Assembly (NCBI GenBank): GCA_000333855.2
Contig: CM007320.1
Span: 883,761-947,760, forward strand
Origin: Endotrypanum monterogeii
Taxonomy: Eukaryota > Euglenozoa > Kinetoplastea > Trypanosomatida > Trypanosomatidae
Length of the DNA: 64,000 bases
Direction of reading: 5' to 3'
Below are positions 30,763 to 43,488 of this stretch, piece after piece. Position numbers and translations under genes: made by a program. The notes under the pieces are model-generated. The model worked only from the letters and a program-made list of their open reading frames with translations, was not told where the DNA came from and did no database searches. The first letter of the stretch is position 1. Each line of letters starts with the position of its first letter.

Positions 30763-30764
30763 AG
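30763..30764 (+). promoter_or_regulatory. Candidate spliced-leader acceptor AG for the NEK-like kinase
   Basis: A long C/T tract (about 30732-30762) followed by AG, giving a 26-nt 5' UTR before the ATG at 30791. Confidence 0.5.
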
Positions 30765-30790
30765 GCAGACAGGGGATCTCTAGCATCCGA

Positions 30791-32236
30791 ATGAAAATGC
30801 TGTCAGTCTTTACTGCCCCATCTGTGTACCCGGATGACCCCGAAGTCTGTGCAGCGAGTGTGTACAATGTGCCCACCGAAGCTGCTGTGGCTAGTGGCAG
30901 AGGAACGGGCAAGTGTAACGGCGGGGAAAGTTTACATGGGTTGCGCAATCCCGCACTGCGGTCGGCGTGGAAGCATGCCTACTTCGCAGCGCATGGTGGG
31001 GTGCAGCTGCTTGTGAATTCCAGCTCTGTGCCACCAAGCTATCAGCTACGCGGCGAACTTGGCCGTGGCAGGTATGGCTGTGTATTCTTGGTGGAGGAGT
31101 CTGCACAGCACCATCTTCTGGCTGTGAAAGCTTCATACAACTCTGTGCAGGTGTCTTCTTCACGTGACCGGAAGAGGGGTCAGGCGAAGCGGCAGCAGCA
31201 GCCATCGAAGGATACCCGAGACTCTGCAGACGAGGCTACTTTCTCGCCTTACGTGCTGCCTGTCGAGGACCAGGGTGCAGCCCGCTTTTCACCTCAACGC
31301 TGGAACCTCAGCAACGAGGCCATGTGTCTTCAGGAATGCAACTCACCTTTTATTGTCCGCCTTGAGGGAGCCGACAAAGGGGATAACGGAGAGGATCTTC
31401 TGTTTATGGAGTACGTCGACGGCGGGGATCTACGCCAGGAGATTCGGCGGCGTGTTGCTTCGGCCACGCCATTCACCGAGACGGAGGCGGTCTTTATTTT
31501 CTTACAGATCTGCATGGCGGTCGATCATTTGCATCAGCTAAACATCCTTCATCATGACCTGAAACCAGAGAACATACTTCTCAGCAGCACAGGCATCATC
31601 AAGTTGGCTGACTTCGGGTTCGCAAAAAAATACACCGATCCGGTTCACCAGTGCGTAGCATCAACGGGGTGCGGTACACCATACTACCTTAGTCCAGAGG
31701 CTCTCCAAGGCGACCGATACTCACTGAAAAGTGAGATGTGGACCTTGGGTGTCATCCTTTACGAGCTTCTGGCGCTTAGTGGCCCTTTTGTTGCTGCAAC
31801 GCGCTCTGAGCTGCGTTTTAAAATACAGAAATCCAACTACGCCTCTCTCCCTCTCCTCTACTCCCATGAGCTGCGCTCTGTTTGTTACCAGCTGCTCACC
31901 CTCGACCCTGAGCAGCGTCCTTCAACGAGTGACCTATTTCGCGACAATGAGTACCTGCGTGAAAAACTTGATGCACTGCGACGAATATCAGAGTGTTCCG
32001 TGAAGATGAGCACAGAGGACAAAGGCTTTACGTTTCACGCCATCAGCGCGGTGTTGCGTCGCAGGAAAGCGCCTTATCCTAAAGAAGCAGCCGCCGCCTC
32101 CGACATGGAATGGGGTGGCAACTGCAAGAGCAGTAGTTGGGAAGAGCTCAGCGCAACACCCAAAGGGATACAAAGGCAGCGAACAGAGAGGTCCGCTGCG
32201 ATGATGCTCTTCTCACGAACCCATCGCGTTTACTGA
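30791..32236 (+). CDS. NEK-like serine/threonine protein kinase
   Basis: 481 residues. Complete kinase domain at about 84-392: glycine loop GRGRYG (91-96), ATP-anchoring Lys in AVK (113), alpha-C Glu in NEAM (176), catalytic loop HHDLKPEN (254-261) in which the usual HRD is HHD, DFG (274-276), GTPYYLSPE (295-303), and KSEMWTLG (313-320) where the usual Asp of SDxW is Glu. The activation segment and the following KIQKSNYASLPLLYSHEL block are most like NIMA-related kinases. An insert of about 60 residues, basic then mixed, lies between the Lys strand and helix C (118-172). An 80-residue N-terminal extension and a 90-residue C-terminal tail have no recognised domain. The catalytic Lys, Glu and both Asp are kept, so it should be active. 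NEKs in trypanosomatids act in the cell cycle and flagellum; the specific role is unknown. A CAMK-like assignment is less likely. Confidence 0.88.
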   Translation: MKMLSVFTAPSVYPDDPEVCAASVYNVPTEAAVASGRGTGKCNGGESLHGLRNPALRSAWKHAYFAAHGGVQLLVNSSSVPPSYQLRGELGRGRYGCVFLVEESAQHHLLAVKASYNSVQVSSSRDRKRGQAKRQQQPSKDTRDSADEATFSPYVLPVEDQGAARFSPQRWNLSNEAMCLQECNSPFIVRLEGADKGDNGEDLLFMEYVDGGDLRQEIRRRVASATPFTETEAVFIFLQICMAVDHLHQLNILHHDLKPENILLSSTGIIKLADFGFAKKYTDPVHQCVASTGCGTPYYLSPEALQGDRYSLKSEMWTLGVILYELLALSGPFVAATRSELRFKIQKSNYASLPLLYSHELRSVCYQLLTLDPEQRPSTSDLFRDNEYLREKLDALRRISECSVKMSTEDKGFTFHAISAVLRRRKAPYPKEAAAASDMEWGGNCKSSSWEELSATPKGIQRQRTERSAAMMLFSRTHRVY

Positions 32237-33606
32237 AAGGGAGGGAAAGGCAGAGTGAGGGTGGGCGATGCAGCGTTGATGTATTTTGTTGTTGTTGTTC
32301 ATACTTTGTAGGAAAAGTTTTTTTGTTTGTTTGTCTGTTTGTTTGAAGGGGAGGAAGAGATGTGAGGGTGTTTGTGATCCTGTCGCTTGGAAGGTGACTG
32401 TGTGTGTATGCGTTGTCTTCTTGCCTCCCTCTCTTTCTCCTTTGTGATCGTTTACTTGGAGCACACTTCATGCTCCCCTCCCCACCAGGAATAATAATAA
32501 AAAAAAAGAGGGACTGAGGCTCGTAGCTGTCTTTGTATTTTCATGTATTATTACGTATTTATATTCCTGCTTCATTATGGGAGGGAGCTTTCAGCATACA
32601 CTTGTATGAATACGTCTAGATGATTCGGTGCATCCGAGATGCACTACTAGATCAGTGCTTCGTCTGAGTTTTTTTTTTTTGAAGGAATTTCCTTCTATTA
32701 TTTTGTTTTTTTATATTTTTGGAGGCGAGGAGATAGTTGTGGATGAGTGAGTGGTAGTTATCGGCTTTCTTCTGTTTTTCACCCTACAACGTTTTTTTTT
32801 TTTTTCGGTCTTCAGCGACTTCTCTTTCCTTTTTTCCTCAACTCGTATTTATCGTGTGGCGTGTGGAGGAAAAAAGAGTGAGAATCTCCAAGACAGAAGA
32901 CGACCGTAGGAGAACCTTTTTACATTGTACCGTTGTTCGATTATATCGTATCCAATTCCAGAATTCGTGCACGCGCGCATCCTTTTCGTTTCCCATTCAC
33001 AGATACTTTTTGATTACACCAAAAATCACACTGAAGAAGTGATTGATATATTTTGGATCCCATCTTTTTCTTTGTCCTCCCCCCTTCTCTCTTCCTTGCA
33101 ATGCCCCTTTTCCCTCTGTCTCTTCCCTTTATCTATCCCTTCCTGCTTGTTTGTCGTAAGACCTACCCCTCCCTCCTTTTTTTTTCCCCGCAGGTGGGCT
33201 GCGGGGGGGGGGGGGATCAGCAGTTGTTGGCTTATTTTTTCTTCACATAGCTGAATGATTGCCGCCTTCTGTGTTTGGTTTGTGTCTTTTTATTCATATG
33301 TATATATACATATATTGGGATGCTCTTGTCAGATATGTTTTCATGCTTTTTAGGTTTCAGGCATTCGAGTGTGTCGCCTGAGTACCCTCTCTTGTGAGTG
33401 CACTTGCTTCGTGTTTTTGATGCATAATTACGCTTTTTTTTTCGCTGCTAGCCATTTTTTTTTTTTTTTTATTGGAGGGATGTGTGTATGTGTGCTGTTG
33501 TACTTCTACTCTTTTTTGGTTCCCTCTCGAACCCCTCCTCCCTCCTCCCTCCTCCCTTATTCACTTCTGCACCCTGTGTCTTTTCCCGACCTTCTCTTTG
33601 TAACAT

Positions 33607-33610
<4 letters not shown>

Positions 33611-33646
<36 letters not shown>
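33611..33646. repeat. (TA)n microsatellite, longest in the window
   Basis: 18 uninterrupted TA units. Confidence 0.95.
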
Positions 33647-33647
<1 letters not shown>

Positions 33648-34293
33648 GGCCAGCAAAGGGTCCACATTTTACTTCTCCTCCATCCCCCACCTCCTATTGC
33701 TACTCTCACAAATCCGCGCATCGAACATTTTTTTTTTTTTTGGTGCAATACCTCCATTTTCCTTTTCTTCTACTTACTCTCTCAACTTATTGATCTTTGG
33801 CAAGTACTCATGTACGCGGTTAGTGGTGTGCTTGGCTTCTCTCGACCTTCCATCCCCCCCCGCCAAAAAAAAAACTTTTTGCCCCCCAAAGCAGCGTATT
33901 TTTCTTTCACTTGTCGTGTTGTTTAAAGTTTTTATCTTCCCCCCCCCCCGATGCTTTTTTTATTTTTAATTCCTTTGGGATATCTTTTTTAAAGGCGTGC
34001 GCGCATGTTTATCGTGTATGTTTTTTGGGACACCCTCTTCTTTTTTTTTTCCCTTTCATCTTTAATTTCTTTATCATCCTCTCATAATTTTATATTTCTG
34101 TTGTTATTTGCGTATCAACTTACCATTCTTTGCCATCTTGCCTTCATCGTTCCTTTGCTCCTTCACCCTCTGACTCTGCTCTTTCTTCTTCTTCCCCCTT
34201 GTTCTCATCATTACGTGTGGTGCACACACAAACACATACTAAATATACCATCTTTTTTTTTTTTGCTTCTTGCCTAGCTGGTATATATATATG

Positions 34294-34324
<31 letters not shown>

Positions 34325-34915
34325 TTCTCTGGAGTGTGTCACCGACCCCTCCCCCGTCCCCCCATTCCTCTCATCGTAGCCAGCACCTTTTTTTTTTGCT
34401 CTTTATGGTATCTGGACCCTACTTGTTTTATTTCCTTCCCACGCTGCCTTAATTTCTTGGTTTTGTTTCTGCTGAAATAAAGATGAGGGTATGCAAATCT
34501 TTCCTAAAAACATCCACGAGCTCCTTCGTTTTCTCTTCTGCCATAGCATCTCACTTGGTGCACACGAACCAACGGAGGAGAGCAGCGGTACACAAAGGAC
34601 TCGGGCGATTCGTCGGAGGGCTGCCTTGAAGCATTATCGAGCGAGTCGTCGCGGAGGTGTACACCTTTCGGTTTATCTCTGAAGACAAAAATAAAATGCC
34701 TATCCGACAACAATGCATATCATCTCCTAGAAGAGTTCTTTTAAGTGACACCGACAGATTTGTTTTCTCCGAGGATGTGGCTTTTCACTTTTTTTTTTTT
34801 CACCGTAATAAAGAAAAAAAAAAAAGTATATTTGACCGTGCCGAAGCACCCGATTTTGCGGTTCAGAGTGAAAGGCGACAAGAAAGAATGAAGGAATGAC
34901 GCCTTTAGCGGTAAC

Positions 34916-34955
34916 GTGGAGGTGGAGGTGGAGGTGGTGGGGGGGGGGGAGGGGT
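34916..34955 (+). repeat. G-rich tract with quadruplex potential
   Basis: Repeated gtggag units followed by a run of about 10 G, aggggt. Many GG/GGG runs with short loops on the + strand could form a G-quadruplex in RNA or DNA. Confidence 0.5.
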
Positions 34956-37900
34956 CCGAGGGCTGAGTACGAGATGGTGGCAATAAGCCAGAGAGAGACG
35001 TTGGTGGGCGGGAGAGGTAGTGTATCGTCCTATTCAGCGTATGTTTTACCCGCTCCCCTCACTGCAGTATATTTTATTGCTTGTTATCTCCATTCTGTTA
35101 TGTTTCTCTGGTTTGCAGGGCATATGGCAGCTGCCCCCGCCCTACTCTCTTTCTTCTACATTTTCCTATTCGTGTCTTTTTTTATGATTCCTTTGTAAAT
35201 GCTTGGGTGACAAATAAACTAGTTTTGATATTATTTATATTATTGCAGTCTGCTTGTGTCCATATGGTGTGTTGTGTGGGGGTGAAGTGAGTAGGAAAGT
35301 GTGTAGGTGTTTGCACGTCACCTTAACTCGCCGCTTCCCCTTTTTTTATTTCGGTTGCCCCCCTCCCTTCTCATCTCCCTTTCCGGCTTTGACGTCCACC
35401 CCCGCTTTGCTTTTTTTTTTTTTCTTGCGTCGTTGAATCCACCAGGGTATCGTATGGGCCGCGTGCTTTTGTGCGTGCGTCTAAGCGGGGGTGGGGGTCA
35501 TACCGAGTTGCTAGCGTACTGTTGTGAGTTAGCGGGTGAAGTAAGGGGATTGTATGCAATCATGTGCACCTGGAAATGATTGAGAATCAATGGATATTCC
35601 AAAGTTTTTACTACTAGTATTTTCTTTCCTTTTTTATATTTATATTTCGTTTGCTCCTCCCTCTCTGGAGTAGCGTGTTCTTTTATTTATTGAACGTTAT
35701 TCTGTTTTCTTTCACCTCAGGTAGCCTCATCAACATATTTTTCCTTGTAAGTGTCTATGTCGTGAATCTGTTGCGTATTTTTATAACCCACTTTCATGAT
35801 GTATTCTCCCCCCCTCTCCTCCTCTCTTGTTTTCTGGGAGGGGGGAGGAGGGGACTTGATTTTGTTCCTACCGCAATTTGCTGCTGTGATTGATGTGCAG
35901 ACGTTCTATTATCTCATATATATATATTAATACACCTAAATATGTCATAAACACACCTTGGGAGATTATTTGGTGGACTGAGCAACCCCCCCACCACCAC
36001 TGCTTCATTCTGCCTTTAGCCCTTTACGATCACCTGTTGAGTGTTGCACTGTTGCTTCTTTGGTTTCGGAGGATGGAGGTAAGCATGGAAGTGGGGGACT
36101 GGTAGATAGTGTTCTCTTGCCTTCCCCATTTTTGTTCTCCGCCACATGATGAGCTGCGTTGTTATGACTCCTGTACGTGGTTTCCCCCCTCTCTCTCTCC
36201 GTCTCTAGCTCTTTGTCTGCTAACAGATTGAATGTACGCCCACACCGTGAGGGGCTGTTCTTGTTTTGTTTCTCCGCGTTCATACAAAGAGAATGTGCCT
36301 CACGGAGACTAGCAAGCAGATAAATGAGGAAAGGCCGGTAAAGGTGGAGGAGGAAGTATTAGTGGCAAAAAAAAAACATTAATATAAATTGAACGTAAAA
36401 TTGCAACATGGAAATAAAGATGGTGTGTGCAGTCGCTCTAGAATTTTTACTTTTCCATGGATTCCCGTCACTCGTCCCTTAGCCCTGACGAGACCTTCAG
36501 CCTTGCTCCCTAGAAATACACAAACAGACAAACACGCACACACACACACACACGAGCGTCTCCACCACGCCAAAGGTCCGGCACAACACAGCGGAGGCGC
36601 TTAATTCAGAGATGAGCGAAAGTTGATATCCTCATCTCTCTCTCTACGTGGTTCTTTTTTTTCCTTCCATCCTTTTTTTATTCTTGTCGATTTTCATCTG
36701 TGCATATGCATGAACATGGATGTCAATGTATGTGTCTGTGTGTGTGTGTGTGTGTGTGTGTTTTATTACCCTACCTCTGCCCTCTTTTCAGGCACAACCG
36801 TATGTTTTTTTTTTTTTAGCTTCTCTGTTCCTTCGCAATGGATGCTGCCTCTTCAAACCTCCGTGAGTGCTCTCGTCAAAACCTCAACTCCTTCCTCGTT
36901 TCTTTTATTAGCCCCCCCCCCCATCCCTCCCTCCTCGCTTATGCCACCTACAGATATACATAGCAAAGAAAGCGTTGATATGAAGTGAAGACGACACACA
37001 TGTCATGGGAGGGGTGGAGTGGAGACGGTCTTCGTAGGAAGTGTGTGGGTAAATGAGGAAGTCCGTGTAGGAGGAAGAGGAATGAAATAGTAACAAGGGG
37101 GGGGGCGCGTCTACTTTTATCTGCCCGAGATGCACTCCATACTCGATGACTCATCGTTGCGCACATTGATGTTGATATGCACAGCCATGTTTGTATACGC
37201 CTGCATGTATGTCTCTGGATGCGCGCGTGTGTGTCTTGTGAGTATATATATATATTTTTTTTTACGCCTTTTTTTCTTGGATAACATTTTTTTTAAATTT
37301 CTCCGCGACTTGGTTCTCGCGCCTCTGACTTCCTCATCCTTTCCACTTTTTCTCTTTCAGACGTTTCTGTTTACATTGAAGACCAAGCGGAGGACTCCCG
37401 GTAACACATACACCCATATATATATATATATATATATATATGGAACGATGCAAGTCATATGCGGCTAACACTATGGGAAGATGGACTACGCGCGCCATTG
37501 CTTTCTTCCGCTCTTCCGCGATCTTGTTTACCTTCCACAGGTTATACGTTCCTCGCACCCAAGCCCTTTGCTCCAAAAAAAAAAAAGCATCCAAAATGTG
37601 AGACAACGAAGAGAATCAGAAAAAGGGGGGAAGGGAAACGACTCATTCTTCATATACCCACTTGCCGAACGTGTTCCATTGTTTTCACTGTCCTTTTTTT
37701 TTCTTCCTCTTCCCCCCTCTGCTGTCCTCTGTCTTTAACAAAAAAACATACCCCATAATCTTTTCTTTACCAATTTTATTGTCGAAACTTTTTTTTTGTG
37801 GCATTTGTAGGTGATGAGTCGTGGAGAGGAAGAGCGCTCTAAGCTGTGTTGGACTCGACCCCACTGCTTTGATCTTATTGATGTTTTTTTTTCTTTTCTT

Positions 37901-40900
37901 GCTCATGGAATTTCCCCCCTCGCCGTGTCACACGTCATTCGGGTGGGGGTGTGTTGGTATAGGAGGAAAAGAGGGGGAGGGGTGGCGGCAACCACGTCTA
38001 CACCTGATTACTATTTATTTTTCTTTGATGCTACAGTTGCTGTCGAAATTTATATATTTATTCATTTATATATTCATTTGTATTTGCTCCCTCCCCCTTT
38101 TCACTGTACTGACTTTCCTCTTTTTTTTTTTTTCTCTTTGTGCGTGATGACGCGTATACTTGTCGCACCCAAGTCACTGACTTTTATGTACACGTACCTA
38201 CACCTACTACGCGTGCACATACACACACAAAAAGGGGACCGTATCCATAGAGATACTCATGTTGTTCCTATCGTCGCACGAAACATGTACTCATTTATGG
38301 TTAGTCCGTAAACGACTCTGCAGGGGAGTGAGTGAAGTAATCGTCTCAGGGCTGCCTCAGCCGTTCCTTTTTCAAAATTCTTTATTTCTTCACCCTTCTT
38401 TTTATTAGTTTTTCTTCCTCTAGCAGAATCCATTTTAGACCGTCACATTTCTTGTTTATGTGTCCCCACTAAAAAAAAATTGTTTTTTTCTCTTGTGTCT
38501 GTGAAAAATTGTCGTCTTTTTTTTTTTTTTCGCCTTCTATCTTTCCCACAAAGTGAATAAACGCACAAAAAAAATACTCCAATTTGTATCTTCGCTGATG
38601 GAAAAAAAAAAAAAAGAGATCCTTTCAAAGACACAAAACTCTCTAATTACGCTTCTCCCTCAGAACAGTGAACCGTTGTTCGCGCCACTTCACTTTCCCT
38701 CAACTTTCCTTCACGCCAACTCTCGACAGGGAAGGAAAATATACTGTACGTGTGCTTGTATGTCGCTTTTTTTTTTAAAAATATCTTCGATCACTCCAGA
38801 CGATGAGAGAGGGAGTAGAGGGGGGAACGCAAAGAAAAAAAAAAACAGCTCAGAGGAAGTGCAAGGAAACAAGTGCATGGGCAGGTCCGAATTAATCCCC
38901 GGGGAAAAAAGGTCGCCCACACCCTACTCCCATCCGATAATAAATGTGAAAGCCAAACGGGCCTGTGCGTGGTGCGGTGTGGGTAGCCTTGGAACAAAGA
39001 TCTCTTCCCCACTCTTTGATGGGTAAGGTGCCTCTCATTTTTTATTTTCCAAGCAAATACACACACACACACACACACACACACGGCAACAGTTGCCTTC
39101 GTACCGTCACTACTCGTGTTATTACAACTTTTCGTGGCAATGAATGAGCGACATATGAGAAACCCCCCTGTTCTCAACATTTCTTCTGATTTTCTTTTCT
39201 GCTTTTTTTTTTATCATCAATATTTCGTCTCGTCCCTCCTTTTTCTTTCTAGTTGCGCTGGCTTAATGGGACGTTCTTTTTATATATTCCTTCTGTTGCT
39301 GTTTTCGGTCGAGTCCTTACCCCTTCTGTTTATGTCAATTCCCACCCCCTCCCCAGCTATCCAAACCCCATCCGAGACCACCTAATGCTCAACGCTGGCA
39401 ACATTTACGCATAACCATATATCTTGCTAGAGGCAGCTTGGATTTGGAAGCCGCTCCTCCTTGACATGCGTTACTGAGCCCCTTTCCCCTCCCCTCTTCC
39501 CTCCCTAACTGGGCGTCCCGGTATCCCTGTGCGTGTCTAACGCCTTGCTTGGACTCAAATGTACTTTGTTTCCTTTTTTTGTTTGTTTGTTTGCAAAGCC
39601 TGTTTGCACCTCTACCACTGAAGCTGAATGATTTATATTTTGCCACCAACCGATCAAAACGTCTCTTAGTTGTTGCCACTCTTTTGAGCTCCTTCGCGCC
39701 ACCCACGCGGTCACCACACAGACACACACGTGCAAGCCGCCATCCTGACACCGGTATATATATATGTGTGTGTGTGGGTGGATGGGTGGGTGTACGTTTC
39801 TGCGTGTGTGCGAAAGTTCTAGTTACTCGCACTTCTTCTTTTGGGTCAGGAATCTTGCTTTTTCAGATCCGGTAGATCTGTTTCCATGAATACACACACT
39901 CACATATCTGAATGAATGTGACTGCAAACGATGTGATTGATGTCATCTCTTTCTTTTTTGTTTTTCCCCTCTATTCGTCTGTGCCCCCATATTGTTAGCT
40001 CGACAGCTAAAGGGCTAAAACGCGCGCACACACACACACAAGAAAGAAAAAAAATGTCCCGAATCCTCCCCCCCCCCATCCCCTTCCGCGTGTTTCGGAT
40101 CGCATATCCCTTATATTCTTCTATCCCTCCGCCGCGCCACACCTCAGTTGCTATCAAGTGCTCTCCCTCTCGATCCGTGCTGGCCGGGACGCAGCGAACT
40201 TGACGCGGAAGGAGTCGTCACTGACGGGGATCAGCTCTACGGTTGGTGACGCGGAAAGGGGGGTCTTTTCTTGTCTGTATTTGTTTTTTTTTTCTAGAAG
40301 AGAATTTGAAGTGAATTTTTTCTCTTCCCGTGTTCTGCGACTCTATTCTTCATTCATTTCCTCGGAAACCGGGGAAAGGGCGGAGGAGGGACAATGTGCA
40401 GTCGGGAGTTTACCTTTGTTTGCCTGAGTAGTTCAGTTGTGTAGGCGTATGTTAGAACAACTTCACTCACTCGTTTTCTCCCTCGAAGTTTGACTCGCTT
40501 TTTTTTTTAAATTCTGATCTCTGCTAGACTTTTTCGTTGTGCATGTCTCTTCGTCTAATCTGTGTCATTGTTCAAGAGAAGAGGAAGAGAAAAAGAACGT
40601 GGTAAAGTTGGTGGTTTTGAAGACAGGCGCGTAAGAGCAGCATCGCATCGTTCTGCAAATGTAGCGCTATCGGGCGGACGGAGGAGAGGAGAAAGGGGGG
40701 AGGGAAGGGAAAGAAGAGGGGGGGGGAGATCCCTGCACCAGGACAGGCTTTTTTTTTTCTTGCCTTCTCTCAAATCTGCTTTCTGGACGACATCATTTTA
40801 AAGGCAGCGTAGCACACATGAACACATACCCACATGAGTCTGCGTCTTCATGCAGCAGCGATGTACCGATTTTTTTAAAGATCGGTTACTTCTACTGCAG

Positions 40901-41319
40901 CTCCACGAAGCGCGTGGTTCTCTCTCGTTCATAAATGGTGATGATCGTTGCCATGATACCTTGTATTTGCTCATATCATCATTGATTTTTTTTTTTTTGC
41001 TTTCATACTTATGAGTGTCTGTCTGTTGTGCCCTTGTCTCCTCTGTCTTCTTCCCCTTTCTCTCCTGCTCTTCTGATTACCCTTTTAATACTCAAGAAGA
41101 ATCATGCCAGCCGCAATGAGACCAATCTTTCTTACACCTCTCCCCTTCTCTATTTCTCTGGTGAGGGGTGTAGGCGCACTCATACTTTATGTGCGTGAGC
41201 TCTTCATTGCCGCTTTCATTTTTTTTTTTTTGAGGGGGGGGGGTCCACATGGCAGCGGTGAGTGGAGCGAATTTTCAGGTCAGCTGTCCAGATGTATATG
41301 CGCGCACACACACATGAAC

Positions 41320-41320
<1 letters not shown>

Positions 41321-41350
<30 letters not shown>
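41321..41350. repeat. (TA)n microsatellite
   Basis: 15 uninterrupted TA units inside the 12.5 kb spacer. Confidence 0.95.
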
Positions 41351-41352
<2 letters not shown>

Positions 41353-41496
41353 TGTTCATGTCTACGTATTATATATATATTTTTTTGTGTGTGTATATGC
41401 AGCTAGGTTGTGCCTCTTGCTACTCTTGTTCAGTTCTTTCCCGCCTCTCTTTTTCTTTCCCTCCTGCCCCCGTTTTTTTTTTTTTCAGGCAGCGCG

Positions 41497-41670
41497 ATGT
41501 GTTGCGCCATCGATCAGGAAAGCAAAAGCAAAGTCGACGCCGCGGAGGGGGCACCCAGAGTCCTTTTATCCCTTTACAAAGACCGGGAAAGAAAAGGTGC
41601 TCATCACAAACACGAGGATGCCACGAACGAGTGTGGGCATCTTCGTGGGGACAGAAGAGGAGATACTTAG
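41497..41670 (+). CDS. Candidate small ORF (57 aa), unverified
   Basis: A T-run of about 14 (41472-41485) then CAG (AG 41487-41488) precedes an ATG nine bases on. The 57-residue product is very hydrophilic and begins MCCAIDQESKSK, then is rich in Lys, Arg, His and Asp. Adjacent Cys at positions 2-3 could in principle be palmitoylated, but there is no Gly2 for myristoylation. No family is recognised. The acceptor context is one of the best in this spacer. Confidence 0.25.
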   Translation: MCCAIDQESKSKVDAAEGAPRVLLSLYKDRERKGAHHKHEDATNECGHLRGDRRGDT

Positions 41671-43488
41671 AAAAAGGTGGGGGAGAGCTGATTGGCACGA
41701 TGCTTTGAGTGACGCATAGCGAAGCGGAAAATGGGAGCCTTGATATTTCCTTGTGCATTCTGTCTCGTCTTTTCTTCGCGTTTGCATGTGCTGTGCTATG
41801 CCCATCATTGATGAGCGGCCGTTCTTCCCTCCCTCCTCGTCTTCCCTCCTCCCAACTCTATACCCCCGCCTACTTTGAAATGAAAATCTGATTACCTAGT
41901 GCCTGCGCTTTTCTTGTTTACTATGAGGATAAATGTCTTCTTTGTTTCTTGTACATCTCCCCCCCCCTTCCACGCCTCAAAACTCCAGTGAAAGGAAGGA
42001 CAGAGACAGAATCCAACACCTCAATATGTTTTCTTCCTTTTTTCCTGCTCAGAAATAAGCCGCTTAGATGGCCTGTTCGCAGAGAGCAAAAGAGTTTGTA
42101 CGTGAGTGTGTGTATCTGTGCGTGTGCCTCAATTACCTCCTCCAGTGCATGATGGTTTGTCTGCTCTGTACCCCCCGTAGCCGCTGCAGCGTAGGGCGTT
42201 AAAAGAGAAGAGAAATGCCGTGGTGCCCATCGCTTTTCTTTGTACACAGCAAAACAACCTCCATCGGGATTCTGATTGTGGTACACGAATTCGTTTGTGC
42301 GGAGGAATCGGTGGGCACTGGCAAAGCCAAATATCTGATGCGTAGGCAACTGAGCGATGTCTGGGAGGTAAGTGCACAACCTCTTGAAACGCGCCACTCT
42401 TCGCGCATCCAAAGATTTTTTTAAAAATAAATATATATATATATATATATGTATATTACTGGATCATTATTATTACCTTTCGTACGTCTTTCTCGGCACA
42501 TGGCACATGTAGCGAAAATTGGCGGGCGGTCGTATTCGCTTTTTTGTGATGTAAAGGCGACTCCTTTTCTTTGTATTCTACCTGTCGGCATTTTATTTTT
42601 TTCCTCTTTTTGTTTTCGGGGAAGAGATGGAGGTAGGGGACAACCCCTACCTTATGCTCCGCTCCCCTCTCGTTGTTTCAGTTGTTCATGTCTTCAGAGC
42701 AAACTTCAATTTCTGCTACGCCCCGATTCCCCATACATTCATCCGATGAGAGGAAGTCATGGCAGCGCACGTTGCTCATCATTCTCCTCTCTGTCCTCGC
42801 ACATCATATACGAGCGTCAGTGATTCCCCACAAACTACTTTGTGGTGTTACCAAAGAAAAAGTGTGGGCGTGAGTGTGGTGTTCGCACGCATTCAGATGT
42901 GCCCAAGCACCTTCGGGATCCACCATTTGGCATCTATATAGGCGCATGGCGCTGATATATGTTTTTTCTCTGCACTCTCACCTGTTCTTGATCTGCCCTC
43001 ATCTCCCTGACGCTGGTGAAGATATGAATGCCCTCTCACTCACCCCCCCCCCATACACACACACTTCGTGCAGTCCGCGAATAGGGGGGAGAGGGAAGAA
43101 TAGAAAGAGTCGGATATCTTTCCGTGGGTGTTTCCGCCAAAGAATTTTCTTGGACTCTCTTTGCTGGTGACCAGGAAATGCGGTAGGTCTGAGCGATGAC
43201 CTGATCCCATTGTCTGTGCGTGTGTGTGTCTGCATGAAGTATGTTGACTCACATAAACGTTGGTTGTCTCCTCCTCTTCCCCGCCATCAACAAAAAAAAA
43301 AAAAGTTGGGGCATTCATACTTCAATGCGTCACTGCGGAAACGCCTCCCACGCCATAAAAAAAATTCAAAGGTGTCTGTGTGTGTCTGTGTGGGGAGGGG
43401 GGGGGGGCACTGCCAAACATGCTGGCAGCCGTCGCTGCGGTGCTCTGCAGGGCTAGCAGGTCAATAGCCTTTCCCCCTCAACTACTCT

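Larger units (their letters stand above)
24463..30790. other. 6.3 kb gene-poor spacer
   Basis: Dominated by simple sequence: (AC)n near 24721-24744, (GT)n near 25097-25132, 25539-25556, 26596-26628 and 30177-30193, dense poly-T and CT tracts from 28250 to 30660, and (TA)n at 30674-30699. An island of mixed composition (about 25990-26515) stands out and carries a hairpin at 26163-26201. A 69-codon frame at 27470-27679 follows a good acceptor context. No tRNA-like B box, snRNA or conserved protein was recognised. Confidence 0.65.

Noticed and set aside
33469..33926. Overlapping frames rich in TyrIle repeats on both strands
   Set aside because: They are readings of the (TA)n tract and poly-T; the same holds for TyrIle-rich frames at 1519-1905, 18470-18664, 37130-37606, 46265-46910 and others.
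38553..39026. 157-codon frame rich in Lys/Ser in the 12.5 kb spacer
   Set aside because: It opens at GTG, is built from poly-A and poly-T runs, and shows no family resemblance.
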